This document shows, piece after piece, positions 35,597 to 49,017 of a stretch of 64,000 nucleotides of DNA. This DNA is from Paramecium octaurelia (lineage: Eukaryota > Ciliophora > Oligohymenophorea > Peniculida > Parameciidae). A model generated the notes under the pieces. The model was not told the DNA's origin. It searched no databases and saw nothing but the letters and a program-made list of their open reading frames with translations. The stretch is taken from positions 62,001 through 126,000 of the forward strand of contig CAJJDP010000066.1 of NCBI GenBank assembly GCA_905182995.1, written 5' to 3'. A program made the position numbers and the translations under genes. The first letter of the stretch is position 1. Each line of letters opens with the position of its first letter.

Positions 35597-38500
35597 TCAT
35601 TTTAATTCTTAAGTTAATGCTAACTATTTGAGGAACCTTTCAAATGATTCATCCCCTAATACAATCTATTGTGGAATCAAATAAACTATCCTCCTTAACA
35701 ATGCATACTCCCTTACTAAAAGTTTTTTGAATATAAATAATATGACATATAAGAAAATTGCCAAATATACAATGAAAATAATTGTTATTATGAGTGTGAA
35801 TTAGTTTTAAGCAGTGGTTATTTCTTTTAATCCTACCTGAAATTCATCGGAAATCCTAAAAAAGGATCTCATTACTATTTAAGATCCTTCCAATTCATAA
35901 AGATTTACATCAACTCTTTTTGTAAAATTGTTAATAGCTTATTGAATTCTAATTTAATTCGACATAAAATTAAGAACAGCTATTGAACCCGATTTCAATA
36001 AACCATCAAACGATTTCTAACAATACAAAGACATAAAGTCTAAATAAATCTATCATTAATTATCAATTAAATTACTTAGTCAATAAATTCGCACAAATCG
36101 TTAGTTTATTAGTACTTAAAGAAAGAGATAAATTCATCAGATACTAAATACTTATTCTCTTCAAACGAACTCGTAAAATCTAAATATTGCTATATATTTT
36201 CTTAAGCTTTATCTATTAATAAATAAGCTCTGTATAAATCGTATTCTGTTAAGTAAGTAAAATTCTTAAATCTAAAAAGATGTTCCCTGTACATGTACAT
36301 AGACCCACTTCTAAATTTTAAATTTTATATCATGAAATAGAAATCTGCAGTATCATCATATTTGTTGATATAATCATTAGTCTTAATTTGAGTCACAATT
36401 ATATAAACCTAAAAAATACAAGCAATGAAGGTCCAAACAATTAAGAAATATCTTCTTGGAATTTAGAGCTACGAGTTGTTTTCTACATTTTTCTTACTAT
36501 TTGAAACCTTATTTAAAGCGATATAATTTTGCATCAATGATTCTTAATGCTAAAGATCAAATTCATAAGAGTAAACACAATCCTGATTTGATATTAATAC
36601 TTTTAACAATTGATTTAGCTTTTCAATTTCGAATTACACTTTCTATTTATCCACAAAATTTAATAACTATAAAAATCTATCATATAATTTGTAGTATTAA
36701 TGAAGCTAAAATGCAATTGTCAAGGCTATTATTAAGATTAGAACTGAAAAACAAATACTGATTGAACTCCATTTTATTCCAACCTGTACACTCCTTGTCT
36801 TTGAATACTACAAAATATCATTGGTTATGTTTTCTAGTTTATCCTGTATGTTATAATAATTAGAGAATAAAAACACTTGAAATGGTTATCCAGAAGCACT
36901 CAACTTATTTTACAGCACTCTCATTTATGCATACTGATATTACAATATGATAAATAAACATTCTCTAAAAGTCTTTATTTCTAAAGCATAATTTTAAGTA
37001 TCATTATTCTTCATAAAATACAATTCCATGCTTTCTCCATCAAGAAAACCTCTCAAATATTCATTATCAAGTTGTTTATAGAAACTGTCCCTCAATTCAT
37101 AATATCCATATCCTAAATTCTGTTCGTATGGTGCAGTTAAGTTTGTTACTATTGAACTCGGTATATAACCTTCTCTTCCCATTTACTGATATGCAGAGAT
37201 AGTATTTCTCATTGAAAAAAATAAGTCATGCGGTCCTTAAATGCTAGCATGTAAAGCAATAATCTCAACATCTGAAATAAATTATAATATATCATTGTTA
37301 AGAATAGACACTACGAGTGATAGAGAAATAGTTTAAATCAAGATAAAAATCACTATTGTACTAATCGCTAATTTTAGCATCGAAGGTGTTTTTTCTTTTG
37401 TTAATCTACTTAATAATTCAAATTTCTTAATCACTTCACTATTACCCACCCCGAATTCAGTGCTTTTCAAAGACTCTCGAAAAAGCTTGTCAATTATCTG
37501 TTCTCCCTTAATATTTTATTCCTTCTAATCATTGCTTCGATTCAACTTATTCAATTTTTAACTTGTGTTTACAGTATAATAGTCTTACTGTAAAGTTGAT
37601 TAAATAAATCTATCTCTTTGATGATCAATTAACTGACTTGTACTTTTATTTGGCGAGAGGATTAATTAAAATTAATCTGCTTTCTACTCTACTTCCTCCT
37701 ATTGAACCTCTTAAACTGCAAATAAATCAATATTTTTATTTTTTGCGTGAGTTATTTCTGAATACCCTTCTCTACTTTAAATGGAGATCTAATTGATTGT
37801 TCCTGGTTGTGCTTCTTCTATAGACATTTCTAAGCGACTTATTTGAAAATTTTATGATTGCTCTGTTTTTCCCCTATCATCACTAAATTTATCTTAAGTT
37901 TTACTGCTATTTATATATTCATTTCTTTATAATGATGAATCTAAATGTATTACGTAATAATAAAATCCGTAAATGTAAAAGGATTAGATGGTAATATTTG
38001 TTAGATAATACTTTGTACTATTTTGCTTACCCCATAGTTTATTTAAAGTAACTTATTATTATTTCACAGTATTGCAGTTCTCAAGAGAAAATTCATTAAA
38101 CAATGCTTCTAAGTCTATGAAATAAAAATCAACATTATTAAACTTAAACACTTTTGATTCATCTTCATTTTAAGTTAATTCATTAAAATTAGGTAAAATC
38201 TATGAAATCTTTAATTAATAAAATATCGAAAAATCGAAAATATTATCAATCTATTATTAATTATACCCTAATAATGAGAAAAATGCATTTGTAATACCAC
38301 CTACTATTTGATTTACATCAATCATAATGTATGCCTATTGAATTACAATTTCTTGCAATAATCCAACTAAGATAATTTTGTCTTGTTTTTGTTAAACAAC
38401 ATTATCAAAACTAAACACTATAGATTTAGCAAGATTATTTTTTGTTTTAATAAATGTTTGATTAAATTATTTGTAATATTTTGATTATCCAATTTTAAAA

Positions 38501-39552
38501 AATCTAGAAATAAGGAGTGGATGCTCCCTCAAAATAAAGGGTAACAAAAATTCTTCAAAGGTCAATTCTTCTTTAGAATTATACTCTATTAATTGCAGTA
38601 AATTTGATGAATATTTTATTAATTCAGCATTCTATAGATCATCATCTATTTTTAAAATAATATAGCTCATATCATTTTAGTTAAAATTAATATTTAGATT
38701 TTTATTGATTATTTATATCTATTCTTAAGATAGAGTCGATTAATTGTGCATTTTAAAAGCGTCTAAGTAATTTTTAAATACTTCAGCTTCGTAAAAGATT
38801 TGTAGTGATTATAATCTTTTACTTTAAAGGATTTCGTATTGTGATTATAAGACTGTTTTAAATAATATCATTTTATTTGTTATGTGCATTAATGATTTCA
38901 TAAGTTCTGACATTTTCTTCTCCTTTATTAATACCATTAAATTCTCATAGTATTTAAGTTTCAATTTTAATATTTTCTTGATTTCCTTCACATACTTATC
39001 TAACATCATTTCTTATTACATAAATATTTGTATTTGTTCAGATAAATTATGCATTTCTGATGTCAAAGATGTATTGCCAAACAAATATCTCAAGTTTTCT
39101 TTGATTTCATTTTAAATGTACAATATTTTTGACAATTATATTTAATCAAAACTTATTTAGTAGGGTATGGCTTATTTGTAAGATTTGACTTAATTGCTTT
39201 TTTTAATATCATCAAGCTATTTATCAGGATCTGTTTATGTCTAAGATGAGGAATCTTTTCTTATAGTTGCTGAAAAAGAATGAGGATTTTGCAGGCTCTA
39301 GTTGACATTCATCATTGAGCTTTTAGAGGTTAATTTTCCATAGATTAACTAATTTAAATGTTTTATTGATTAAATAGGCCATCCATTATTGGCTAACAAG
39401 ACTCCATACAAAACTGTATAATATTATATTTCATCTATGTTGTTGATATTTTAATTAAAAAGATATTTTCTAATCTGCTTTAGTTTTTGATGAACGAAAT
39501 CTCTGTCTATATCTTGCGTGAGTGCTGCTGCATCTTTTGGATCTAGGTACAT
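35597..39552 (-). CDS. Large PAS-containing transmembrane protein (TmcB-like)
   Basis: 1309 residues with one 26-nt intron (36050-36075). Residues ~140-250 are long helices (LKLKLKYYENLMVLIKEKKM). A PAS-like core sits near 400-440: AYIMIDVNQIVGGITNAFFS then LLGYN. Four strong membrane segments follow, near 727 (LAISTIVIFILIQTISLSLV), 935 (ISICFSVLILIIALTIAF), 1035 (YFLIVWTFIACIFQVYIIV) and 1245 (LIITIIFIVYLAIFLYVILF). Ciliates and Dictyostelium have families of such proteins, called TmcB/TmcC-like. The PAS fold suggests sensing, but no effector domain is visible. The family name is tentative; the architecture is clear. Confidence 0.7.
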
Positions 39553-39962
39553 GATTGATTGATTACAAATGCATTTTATATCTTTACATTTTTTTTAATG
39601 ATAATTATAGATGTATAGCTTGAATAATACTGGTTAGAACTAATTGTTTTACTTTTTAATCAAAAATTGGGTTATGGCAAAAATATCAACTTTTTATCTA
39701 GAAAATGCTAAATGATCTAATTTTGTAACAATCAAATTATCAAACTTTAATACTATTTTTAGCAATAATGGAAATGAAAAGATTGTATAAATCAAGACTT
39801 AAAAATCTTATTTCTAAACAATTTACCAGACTAGGGAATAAAAGATATAGACAATTGTAAATGAATCGGATAAGTAAATTATAAATTTTTTACTGTTTTC
39901 AATGATTGTTTAACTTTCTTATAAATTAATTAAATTTATTGAGGTGCTTAATAAAATAAGTA
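39553..39962. other. AT-rich intergenic stretch
   Basis: Only short frames, such as one from an ATG near 39770 (MEMKRLYKSRLKNLI) that stops within 45 codons. Nothing supported. Confidence 0.4.
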
Positions 39963-40568
39963 AATGAATGATCCAAGAGATCACCTGAGAGGTTTTCATT
40001 ACTGAAAATAATATGATGATGATCAAATTTAAAAATTAGATTATGTATTCCTTAACTGTGATTCTTAATCGATCAAAACAAATGACCTTGCCATCTATTG
40101 ACTATTCACAGATTAATAAATTAAAAATTGCTTCTAATTACAGTAATACAAAACAAAGAATTCCAAATAATAAATGAATATAATTAAGGCTGTTTACATC
40201 TAATTAATTATATTAATAAGTTAAGAATAAACAAGTTAAAGTTGTAAGCAAAATGTGAAGCCATCCATAATATAATTAAATATAAAGTCCCACTATTTTA
40301 TTTAAATATAGATATCTAGTTTTATTTTTCAAGTCCCATAACAAAAAGCCACAAAACAGCTTTTCAATAATTAGAACGCTCAGAATCAAATATATAACAA
40401 ACCTGTTGATAACTTCAAATGTTTACAAGAATATATCGATTCGAAATATTAAAAGTAAGACTTTGTCAAACATATATAAATTTTTTTCCACCTACCACTC
40501 ATAATTAAGGTAAAATAAAAAGAATGTCAACTAAAATTTACACATAAAGAGAAGTATCAATTAAACTG
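39963..40568 (+). pseudogene. Coding-like relic with two in-frame TGAs
   Basis: From ATG 39964 one frame reads MNDPRDHLRGFHY, TGA, then KQYDDDQIQKLDYVFLNCDS to a second TGA after DLAIY. It then stays open past VDNFKCLQEYIDSKYQKQDF to a final TGA near 40568. No GTA-TAG segment of usual size removes either TGA. The composition is coding-like, so it is probably a decayed gene. Family not recognised. Confidence 0.4.
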
Positions 40569-41236
40569 ATGAGTTTAATGTTACGCTTTTTTAAGATTGC
40601 AATGTAATCTATATCATTTTGTTAAATATTTCTGTCAGACCAATATATTTCTTGTTTGATTTTTCAAATTCTTTTTTCATTTTGATTATTGATAATTAAT
40701 TATAATTAAAATTGACAAGTTGATATTAAGATAAGAATAAAGATAATACATTCATTTAATATTAAATCCGAATTGGTGTTAGAATAATAATAATTTTACT
40801 TATAGAAACATTATATTACAGCCACTAAATCATCATTTATTTAAGTCTTATTATTTAATTTCATAATTTTCTGTGAAGTTATAAATTCTTCACTATATAT
40901 TATAATATTTTCTAATTATTTAATGGGAAGGAACAAACATAACTTTAAATGTTTATTGAGAAATTTATATTCTACGTTAAAAATTTAATAATCCTCATCT
41001 TTACCTTAAATATATTTCCAAATATTAGTTATTTAAACAATTAAGATCAATTTTCTAATAATTTAGATTTATGATTTTTTTCAGCATTTTTTAGATTGGG
41101 TTATATATTTAATTCAACCCAACCTTTTATCGAAGAATTTTAGCCTATTTTTAATGAGGGGCGTAATTAAAAATAAACAAAAAAATTTATATTTGAAAAA
41201 ACAATATTAGATATATTAAAAATACAATAATAATTA
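40569..41236. other. AT-rich intergenic stretch
   Basis: No gene. One hairpin-like inverted repeat (TTGGGTT and AACCCAA around 41096-41123) lies on the 3' side of the NEK gene. Confidence 0.4.
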
Positions 41237-42657
41237 TCATCTTTTTAACGGAATGTTGTTTCTTTTCTTTATAATGTTGGCATTAATGTTCTCATCATTA
41301 TTTTTAATATAAGGGTTTGACTTTCTAACTAAAGGACTTGGATTTCGATTCTATTTTTAATCGACGCTTTTTCTAACTGAGCAAGGACTCTAAGCTCTCA
41401 TAGCTGAAACTGGTCTTTCTTTTGGTCTATGAGATTGAGGATCTTTCAAAATATTGGCAGCTTACTATTGCTTAACAGGTGCTAATGGGATTTTCTAGAG
41501 AAAAGAGATAAATTATTACAGGCCTTGGTATGTGTTAATTAGAAACAACATTAGGTTATTTTTTTTAACATTAAGGTGTTTAACTCTTTGGTCTTTCAGT
41601 ATATTTTTATTCATTTACAGAAACTGACCTTGTAGATTTAGGTTAATTAGGTAATTATTGGATAGGTTAATCAATTTCATACATAGGTTTAGGTAATTTT
41701 TGTTATAACTATTTTAAATTTTTGGGCAACAAAATTGTTTATAGCAATTAAGCTTTGGCTAGTTATTATTGTTATGGGGATTATGGTTCGAACTCATCAA
41801 TATATTTCTTAACAGTTTGATCATTTAAGATTTGATCACACGTGGGCCTTAATTATGGAGGCACTTTTAAAAGAGAAGCAATCATGAAGTTTAATTCTGA
41901 AGAATATTGTTTAGGTATTTTTTCATAAATGCCAGCTGATATTTTTCTAAACAAACCTTTGAGATCTGTTGCTCTAAAGGGTGGTTTAAGAGTTGCCATC
42001 TCATATATCACACATCCAAGAGACCATATATCTGATGGATGGGAATAAGGTTAGTCTCTCCAGACTTCTGGACTAGCATAGTCTTGTATATATTCAATAA
42101 GATTACATGGAGTTCCTGTTTATGTCTTTGCCATGGCTCCATGTGATACTTTACTCACATTCATGTCTCCCAATTTATAGGTGCCATTGGATGATTTAAA
42201 AACATTGGCACTTTTTAAATCTCTGTGCAGGATTCCTGCTTTGTGAAGCACTTTCAACCCTCTTGTCATATGGATTAGGGCCTTCCATATTTCTTTTTCT
42301 TCAATTAGGGTGTGTTTGCGAATTGAGTTTTGGATTTATTTAGCAATGTCTCCTCCAGATGCGTATTCCATAATGACACACAAGCAATTTGATTGTTCAT
42401 CAAAAAAGGCTTCTTTGTATCCTATAATGTTCTGATCTTAGATTGAGGCGAGGATTCTTATTTCGTTCAATGCATTTTCCCTCTCTCTTAATTTTAGATT
42501 GCCCATTCGAACTTTTTTCATGGCATATTCTTAATTATCACTATTTCGTTTAACCAAAACATATAAATATCATAAATACTTTGTACACCTATCCAAAGGA
42601 GCCTTCACCTAATTTTTATAAAATAGTAAAATCTGTTAAAGTTGTTTATTTTTACAT
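41237..42657 (-). CDS. NEK-family protein kinase
   Basis: A NIMA-related Ser/Thr kinase; members act at centrosomes, basal bodies and cilia. It has 448 residues if three introns are removed (42555-42579, 42083-42106, 41495-41519). Motifs are [74 protein letters not shown] and TGTPYYASPEVWRDQPYS. DMN in place of DFG is seen in some NEK relatives and keeps the metal-binding Asp. The C-terminal 180 residues are Gln/Pro/Lys-rich. The first intron is exactly 25 nt, begins GTATT, but ends TTG instead of TAG; left in, it would break the frame. Confidence 0.85.
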
Positions 42658-42713
42658 AATTTAAATAATAATATATATGAATTAAATTATATTGTTAAAA
42701 AATAAAAAGTCTA

Positions 42714-44769
42714 ATGCTTGATAATATTATGATGGCAATTGGATGGGCTGGATCATAACAGATTATTGCCATATCACTATTGAGATATCTTATTTTGGTT
42801 AATAGCAAAGCACTTTATTTATCCTAATTTTTAATTCGATTGGCTTGCATCCTACTATTTTTGATAGTGTTCCTTAAGTAAATTGTTATGTAATTCCAAG
42901 TAAAATATTCCGTTTGCAGCACCCTCGATTGAATACTCCACACTAATTGGGCAGACCTTTCAGATTTTCATTTTCTTTGGTTTTCTTTTGTAGTCTGATG
43001 GAATTTGTTTCAATAGCAATGGCAGTTCATTCAGTAAGTTCTATTGCCTAATCACTAGTTGAAATATTATAGTATCGTTCACTTTGCAGCTCTATTCACT
43101 ATTTTTAAATCCTTCTTTAGAAGTTGGATCAATAATGTGACTCCAATCACTGCTTTGGCCTCCTATCTACTGATGGGATTGGGTTATTTATTGGAGGATT
43201 GGATATACTTTATTCATGGGCCTTCATTTGATAAAAGATTCCTCGGAATAAATGAAAAATTCGAATGGAAGCCATTAGTCATGGTTATAGCTGCAGCAGC
43301 CAGTAGAACCCTTGGAATTCAAATATTCAAACACATTCAATTTTAATAGTTATTTAAAAATAAAGGTTTTGTGGATAAAGTATCATGGGCCAACTATATA
43401 AACGATGAACCTGAAAAGATTCAGAACAGTTTGGCTGCTGTGAATGCTCTCTTTAGTCGATATTTGGAAGCACAATTGATTGTCCATTGCGAATAAAACT
43501 CAATACCAATCCACTAATTAAAAAGTGATGCTATTTTGGAACTCCTAAATAGTTACTTCGATAATCATTTATCATATAGTTATTAATATATGGAATAGTT
43601 TCATATCTTCAATTTCAACAAAGAAGCCATTGATGACATAGATGCTTATGCAGAAAAAGACACTTTATTAAGGAAAATGATTAAGCAAAGGATCTTTACT
43701 ATTCAACTATAACATCAATAATTCAAAGAGTTATTTGGAATTGACAAATATCAAAATCTTTCATTTGAAGTCATTTTTTAAGACTATGGCATTCATGAAT
43801 ACATTTGGGATGAAGAAACTCCATTCATTACATTGAGTATGCAATTCTTTCAAGGAATCTTTTGTCTCATAGCAGCATACTTTAATGAAGAATAAGTTTC
43901 TGACTATTTTTCACAGGGATACGATATTGGACTGACTCTGACTAAAATAGAATATTATGTATGGATTGCTGTATTTTTGGGAATTTTATAATTGGGAAAA
44001 ATTGGGTAATTATTAGCATTAAATCACTTAGGGCTTATAAATTGATAATCTTATGGGAAGTATAAACTTACTTTTTTAGTGGTATATTCCTGGAACTTGG
44101 CATCATTTATTTAACAATGATCTGGATTGAAAACATCACCTATATAAAAGTGCTTGGTCTTATTATTTCATATATAGTAATGTCAATAAGTTATAGATCA
44201 GCTGAAAAAGTCAGAGATTAAAGTAATCTTTTGTTATTTAAATAGAAAATAAACTATTTTATTTAAATTTTGTTATTTTCTTAGTAAAAACACAAAAATT
44301 TACAAATAGAGAAGGCAGCCATATCATTTCATTGATGACATAATGCTGTGAACACTTGAGTTTAAATGAATTTTTGAAAGTATTATCTTAGATGTTGTGT
44401 ATACATGGAATAGTGAGTTGTGACCAACTAAGACACATGAAATTTAGTCATTTTGGAGAGAGTCCCCTATTCAAATTCTAAATCCCTTTCATTTTTCAAT
44501 CTTAATTACGTTATGAAAACAACATTGAAAACGATACTTTGATTCAAGAAGAGGGTGAAATTGAATAGATGCAAAAGTCTTAATTTACTCGTTATGTTAT
44601 TGAAAGCAAATATTAAGAAAACAAATCAGAAATAAAATCGGGAAAAAATGTTGCCAATTCAAGAATATAAGTCAAATCTGAAATACAACCTTAGTATTCT
44701 AAAATCATGTCAGATCGAAAATTATCAGCATCAGCATAAAAGTCCAAAAGACAATCGATATTAAATTGA
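42714..44769 (+). CDS. Large multipass membrane protein, unknown family
   Basis: 653 residues after four introns (42900-42919, 43034-43058, 44006-44031, 44223-44245); the total is a whole number of codons. Hydrophobic segments include IRLACILLFLIVFLKQIV, PFRFSFSLVFFCSLMEF, ITALASYLLMGLGYLLEDWI, VMVIAAAASRTLGIQIF and, near residue 420-500, YYVWIAVFLGILQLG and LGIIYLTMIW. A hydrophilic domain of ~170 residues lies in the middle, and the last ~150 residues form a Ser/Lys/Gln-rich tail. The last intron decides whether the tail belongs to the gene; it is canonical and joins the frames. Divergent from the NEK gene, about 55 bp apart. Confidence 0.65.
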
Positions 44770-45070
44770 AATTAAATTTATGAGTTATGCATATTTTAAG
44801 GAATATCATTATTGCATACTTTCATATATGAATAAAGTATTATCAAATAAAATCATAATTGGATATATAGTTTTATTAATTATGCAAACGTTTATTTAAT
44901 CTTTCGTCTCCTTTAAAAATGTTCTACAAGAATTAACATATTTTGCTCCTAATTACATTTATTTTAAGTTATAGATTATTATTTTTTATTATAATTTATT
45001 CATTAAAATTAACTAAAATGTCTCTTAGAAATATTATATAGATAGTAAGTTGAAAAATGAAGAAATATAC
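44770..45070. other. Intergenic stretch between convergent genes
   Basis: AT-rich; nothing recognised. Confidence 0.5.
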
Positions 45071-46164
45071 TCATTAACCAACAGATGCTTCTTCATTTAT
45101 TTTGAGTAATTCATCTTCTACATTATTAAAGTATAATTAAATTTAATGCTTCATATTTCTAAGTTTTTTAAGTTTGTCTGAATCTATGTTGTTTTCCATC
45201 TGCTTTATCATATTTTATTTTATAATATCGATCAACTTAAGATCTTCTGTTACTTTTTAGATAGACTTCTCACTGCTCTCTCTATTAATAACAGGAATTT
45301 ATTAAAGATCTTTAAAACTATTTGTTAATTTATCCTTTGCAGTTTAAACTCTTTGTAGAAATCTATATATATTTGTATACTCAAAAATTACCTTTACATT
45401 TCCTCTATTTCCATTTGAATATTGTTAATTTCTTCTTCTACATGCTCTTAATAAAACTATTCAAACGACTTTTTTTATTACTGTTTATTTTGATTATGGT
45501 TTGTATCTACTTTTTCTTAAGTTATCATATAATCCTTAAAACATTTGGATGATTATAAGCTCTATTCTTATTCATAATCCTTTGAATAGTTTTGCAAATT
45601 ATTAAAGAAGTTCTCTCCTTATCTTCTGCCACCAATGTGATCATTTCCAAAATTAGAAGTGTCATAACTGAATTGATTTAATTATTGTGATTCTTATTAA
45701 GACTAAGATAGCTTAAACATGTCTTCTATAGTGCTTGTTCCGAAATGTTACTTGGAATCTCTGTTGATTAATAGAGTTTAGCCTGAATTTTAATTGACAT
45801 GCTGTTACTGTTCTTTTTGGACAAGCATTTTTTCGTATTTATTAATAAACTCCCTAACATTCTCTTAATTTAAGTCTTATTGCTATGATTAAAAGGTCAT
45901 TTAATTGCATTTAGTTTAAACTTCGTCGGTCAAAGATTCACTAGTTGGGTAGTTGCCATGTTTGAGCTTGTTATCTATACCCTAAATCTACATTCTATAA
46001 TAATTCGATTATTTTTCTGATTATGCAGACAAAACCATTTCTAACTTAATCTAAAATCTAAATCATACTTTAATTTGTTCAATCCAACTTAAATATTTTT
46101 TTAACTCAACTTTTGCTTCTTTGTATCGTCTAAGTATATTTAATATTTCCTTATCACTTTTCAT
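45071..46164 (-). CDS. Coiled-coil protein
   Basis: 348 residues with introns at 46051-46068 (18 nt; a 24-nt version is equally in frame) and 45363-45391 (29 nt). The start MKSDKEILNILRRYKEAKVE and the C-terminal third (LRNMKHQIQLYFNNVEDELL) are helical and charged. The middle is Gln/Ser/Asn-rich. No domain recognised. Its start is only 24 bp from the divergent mitochondrial-carrier relic. Confidence 0.7.
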
Positions 46165-46188
46165 TAACGAATTTTATTAAATTTAATA

Positions 46189-47119
46189 ATGGACGCAGTA
46201 TTAATTGGTGCAATAGCTGGAGCAACTACATTTCTTATTAAAAACCTATTTGATTTAGCAAAAACAAGATCGCAAACTTAAGGAGAATTTGTTGCTGAAG
46301 GTTACTATAAGAGAGCTTACTCTGGAGTGATAAATACATTAATAAAGACATCTACATCTGAAGGGATCTTAGATATATAAAATTAATGATTGTAAGCTGC
46401 TATAGCATTTTTCATTATAATGAATGGATTACCATTTGGATCCTATGAGATTTTAAAGGATGTGGAGGTTATCTCAAATATTGGCATTTCAGCAGGTGTT
46501 GTGCTTAAGTCATCTGATATTTAAATTAAGTTTTGTCTTCAGCCCATTTAATATGATTAAAACTAGATTAATGCTTTCGACAAAGGATTCGCCATGTAGA
46601 AATAGACATCATTATTCAGGTTAATTGATACCAATTCATAAATTTAAAAATCGAAGGCCATACTAAATTTAATAGAATAATAAATTAATATGGTTTATGC
46701 TGGATCATCCATTATGGCATTCAGAACTAGGCTAGGGTCTGCAACTTAATTGTCTGTTTTTGAATTCACATGAGCATGAAAAATAAGGGATCAAAATCTA
46801 AACTGAATTAAATATGTTTGCTAGTGCTAATGCAACTTTGTGGTTATGTTTATTTACATGTCCTGTTAAAGTTGCTTTGACTAGATATTTTAATTAATAG
46901 TTTTATAATGAAATAATAGAATATAAATTTAATTAGTATAGAAATTCTACAGTTTATAAAGGTTGTTCCCATGTCATTAAAATAATCTTTTATTCAGAAG
47001 GTTTCTTAGGACTGTACAAAGGACTATGGGGTTTGTTTTTTAGATCAGGTCCCTAATCTTTTATCTCATTATTGATCTTGAATCAATAAAATAATCTAAG
47101 GAATTAAAAAAAATAATGA
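46189..47119 (+). pseudogene. Mitochondrial carrier family gene, probably broken
   Basis: Mitochondrial carriers are six-helix exchangers built of three repeats. Repeat 1 reads VLIGAIAGATTFLIKNLFDL and ends EGILDIQNQ, TGA (46387-46389), LQAAIAFF; relatives have Gly at this place, so GGA to TGA is likely. Repeat 2 has SPFNMIKTRLML with the PxxxIK signature after a 22-nt GTC-AAG intron, then VYAGSSIMAFRTRLGSATQL in a different frame without a good intron. Repeat 3 reads CPVKVALTRYF, then YKGCSHVIKIIFYSEGFLGL and YKGLWGLFFRSGPQS. At least one nonsense codon and one or two unexplained frame changes point to a pseudogene. Confidence 0.7.
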
Positions 47120-47173
47120 ATATCTTAACTTTATAAAATTCTCTATATTTTGATTTGACAACAAACAATGTAA

Positions 47174-48321
47174 TCATAAATCCTTAATGAATCTAAAATT
47201 CTCAGGTTCTTTTAACGCTCTCAACAAATTTTGTCTATACTTAAGATGCCATATAGTATTAGATATTCTTGAGTTATAAACGTAAGCTACTGACTGATTC
47301 TTTAAAAAGTATTAACTAATATAATTAAGGACAACAAATACCTTATAATTCGAAAGACTTTATTAAACTCGGAAGACTTGCCCCCATCAATCCATAGATC
47401 TCTTAACTATTTTATATTAGTCATTTAATTTTTTTTATTTTTTAGCAAAACCAAAAAGTCGTCATACTACTTAGATGAGAAGAATTATTTAAGTAAATCT
47501 GGATTATTCATGATATATGAGATGATAGCTTTCGAAAAATTCTTAGTAATGTTTTTGGTATCATTTATTTTCTTTTCTTTTTTTTTCCTTATTACCTTGA
47601 AGGATTCAGAACTATCAATTGACATGAGTTTTTTACTATGTTTTTTCATCTTATGTGGTTAAGGAAGTTCATTCCAACTGCTTTCTTCCTATTTTATAAC
47701 CTCACTTTGACAAGATTCCTCTAAATTCAGAAATTTTATTTCTTCCTTTTTGAAATGTAAATCTTATTTTATTGCTTTTGGCTTTAAAATGGTTGATTGT
47801 TTGCAGAATTAGCTGGATTGACATGTGTTGTTATAGATACTTGATATATTTTGTTATTATTCAAGGTTTTATTGCAACTGCTGCTTTTCCTTTTAATTTA
47901 TGTTCAAGAATGGACAAAATGAACCATTAGGCGATTGGCTAATTAATGTGCCAAGCTAATTCAAGTATTGCTGTTAAGCTGGGAATAATAGCAGCGGTCT
48001 TTAAAGCAATTTGCTATCAAGAGAATTTGATATAAGTAGTTCTAAATATTTTTGTCTATCCTTCAATAACTCGATTCCTCCATCGTAGGATAATTTTGAG
48101 GCTACCTTTGAATTTTATTGGGATTGAATCATTTTTTAGATTGTTGGGATATCACTTGTAATGAATTAGATTGCGTCTCCTTGTGTGTCTGGAACTTTAG
48201 ATTCAACAACACACGATTAAACAGGATCAAACGAAGCATCCGATTTTAAATTTTATGATTTTCGAACCAGAGAATTATAAGGGAGAAAAGATTTCCCATA
48301 TTTTTTAATGCATTCTGCCAT
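47174..48321 (-). CDS. Unknown protein with conserved-looking C-terminal helical domain
   Basis: 373 residues with one 26-nt intron (47316-47341). The N-terminal two thirds are Ser/Gln/Lys-rich and probably disordered (MAECIKKYGKSFLPYNSLVR). From about residue 265 an ordered-looking helical segment begins (NFSKAIISYIMNNPDLLKQF) and runs to the end: SVAYVYNSRISNTIWHLKYR then ENFRFIKDL. I do not recognise the family. Confidence 0.65.
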
Positions 48322-48714
48322 ATTTAATTATTTTATGATATATTGATAGCATGTAAATTAATTAAAAAACTAACTACATATTAACATGATTTAAGATACT
48401 TATTCGTCCTCTTAAATCTAATTAAAACATTTTTAAAGTGCTTCGAATCATTTGATTTGATATTAAACAAATTGTTTTTTTTATTATTCTTCTAGAATTA
48501 TGAATTCTCTCAAACAGCAATAATTGCTTCTATATTAATATCAGAATAATTATTCATAGCAACAATTACTTTGGAATTAGCAAGGAAATCTGTAAAAGAA
48601 GTGTAACCATTTTGTATTTAATAATAAATAATATGTCAAACTTATTCATACTTCTAAAATGAGATATATCACAGTTAAACTACTTGTATTTACAGTTTTG
48701 ATGATTATATGTTT
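48322..48714. other. AT-rich intergenic stretch
   Basis: Nothing recognised beyond AT-rich spacer. Confidence 0.45.
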
Positions 48715-48925
48715 TCATTTAAAACCATTCACAGGCTTTTCAAAGTTATTTGATTTTTTCCCTTACTTTATGGAGACAGAATAAATCTAATTAGTAGGAA
48801 ATTGTAGAACTCTAACCATCTTTTTTGATCATCTTAAAATCAACGCCTTTTAGTTGTTATTCTTTGATATTGTTATTTTTAGAGGGTGTCACTTAATTGT
48901 TTAGATATTTTTAGAAAAGATTCAT
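48715..48925 (-). CDS. Possible tiny gene
   Basis: 59 residues (MNLFQKYLNNQVTPSKNNNI to KPVNGFK) with a 31-nt GTA-AAG intron. The composition is hydrophilic and typical of proteins here. The opposite strand has an open frame of similar length (48659-49020), but its Phe/Ile/Leu-rich translation looks like an antisense shadow. Weakly supported. Confidence 0.35.
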
Positions 48926-49017
48926 ATTGCAGTTGTTATTTTTAATTGTTATTTGATTCAACTAATATCTTTAGTATATATTAAATTATTGAAAATTATC
49001 GTTATATTTAATTTTGA

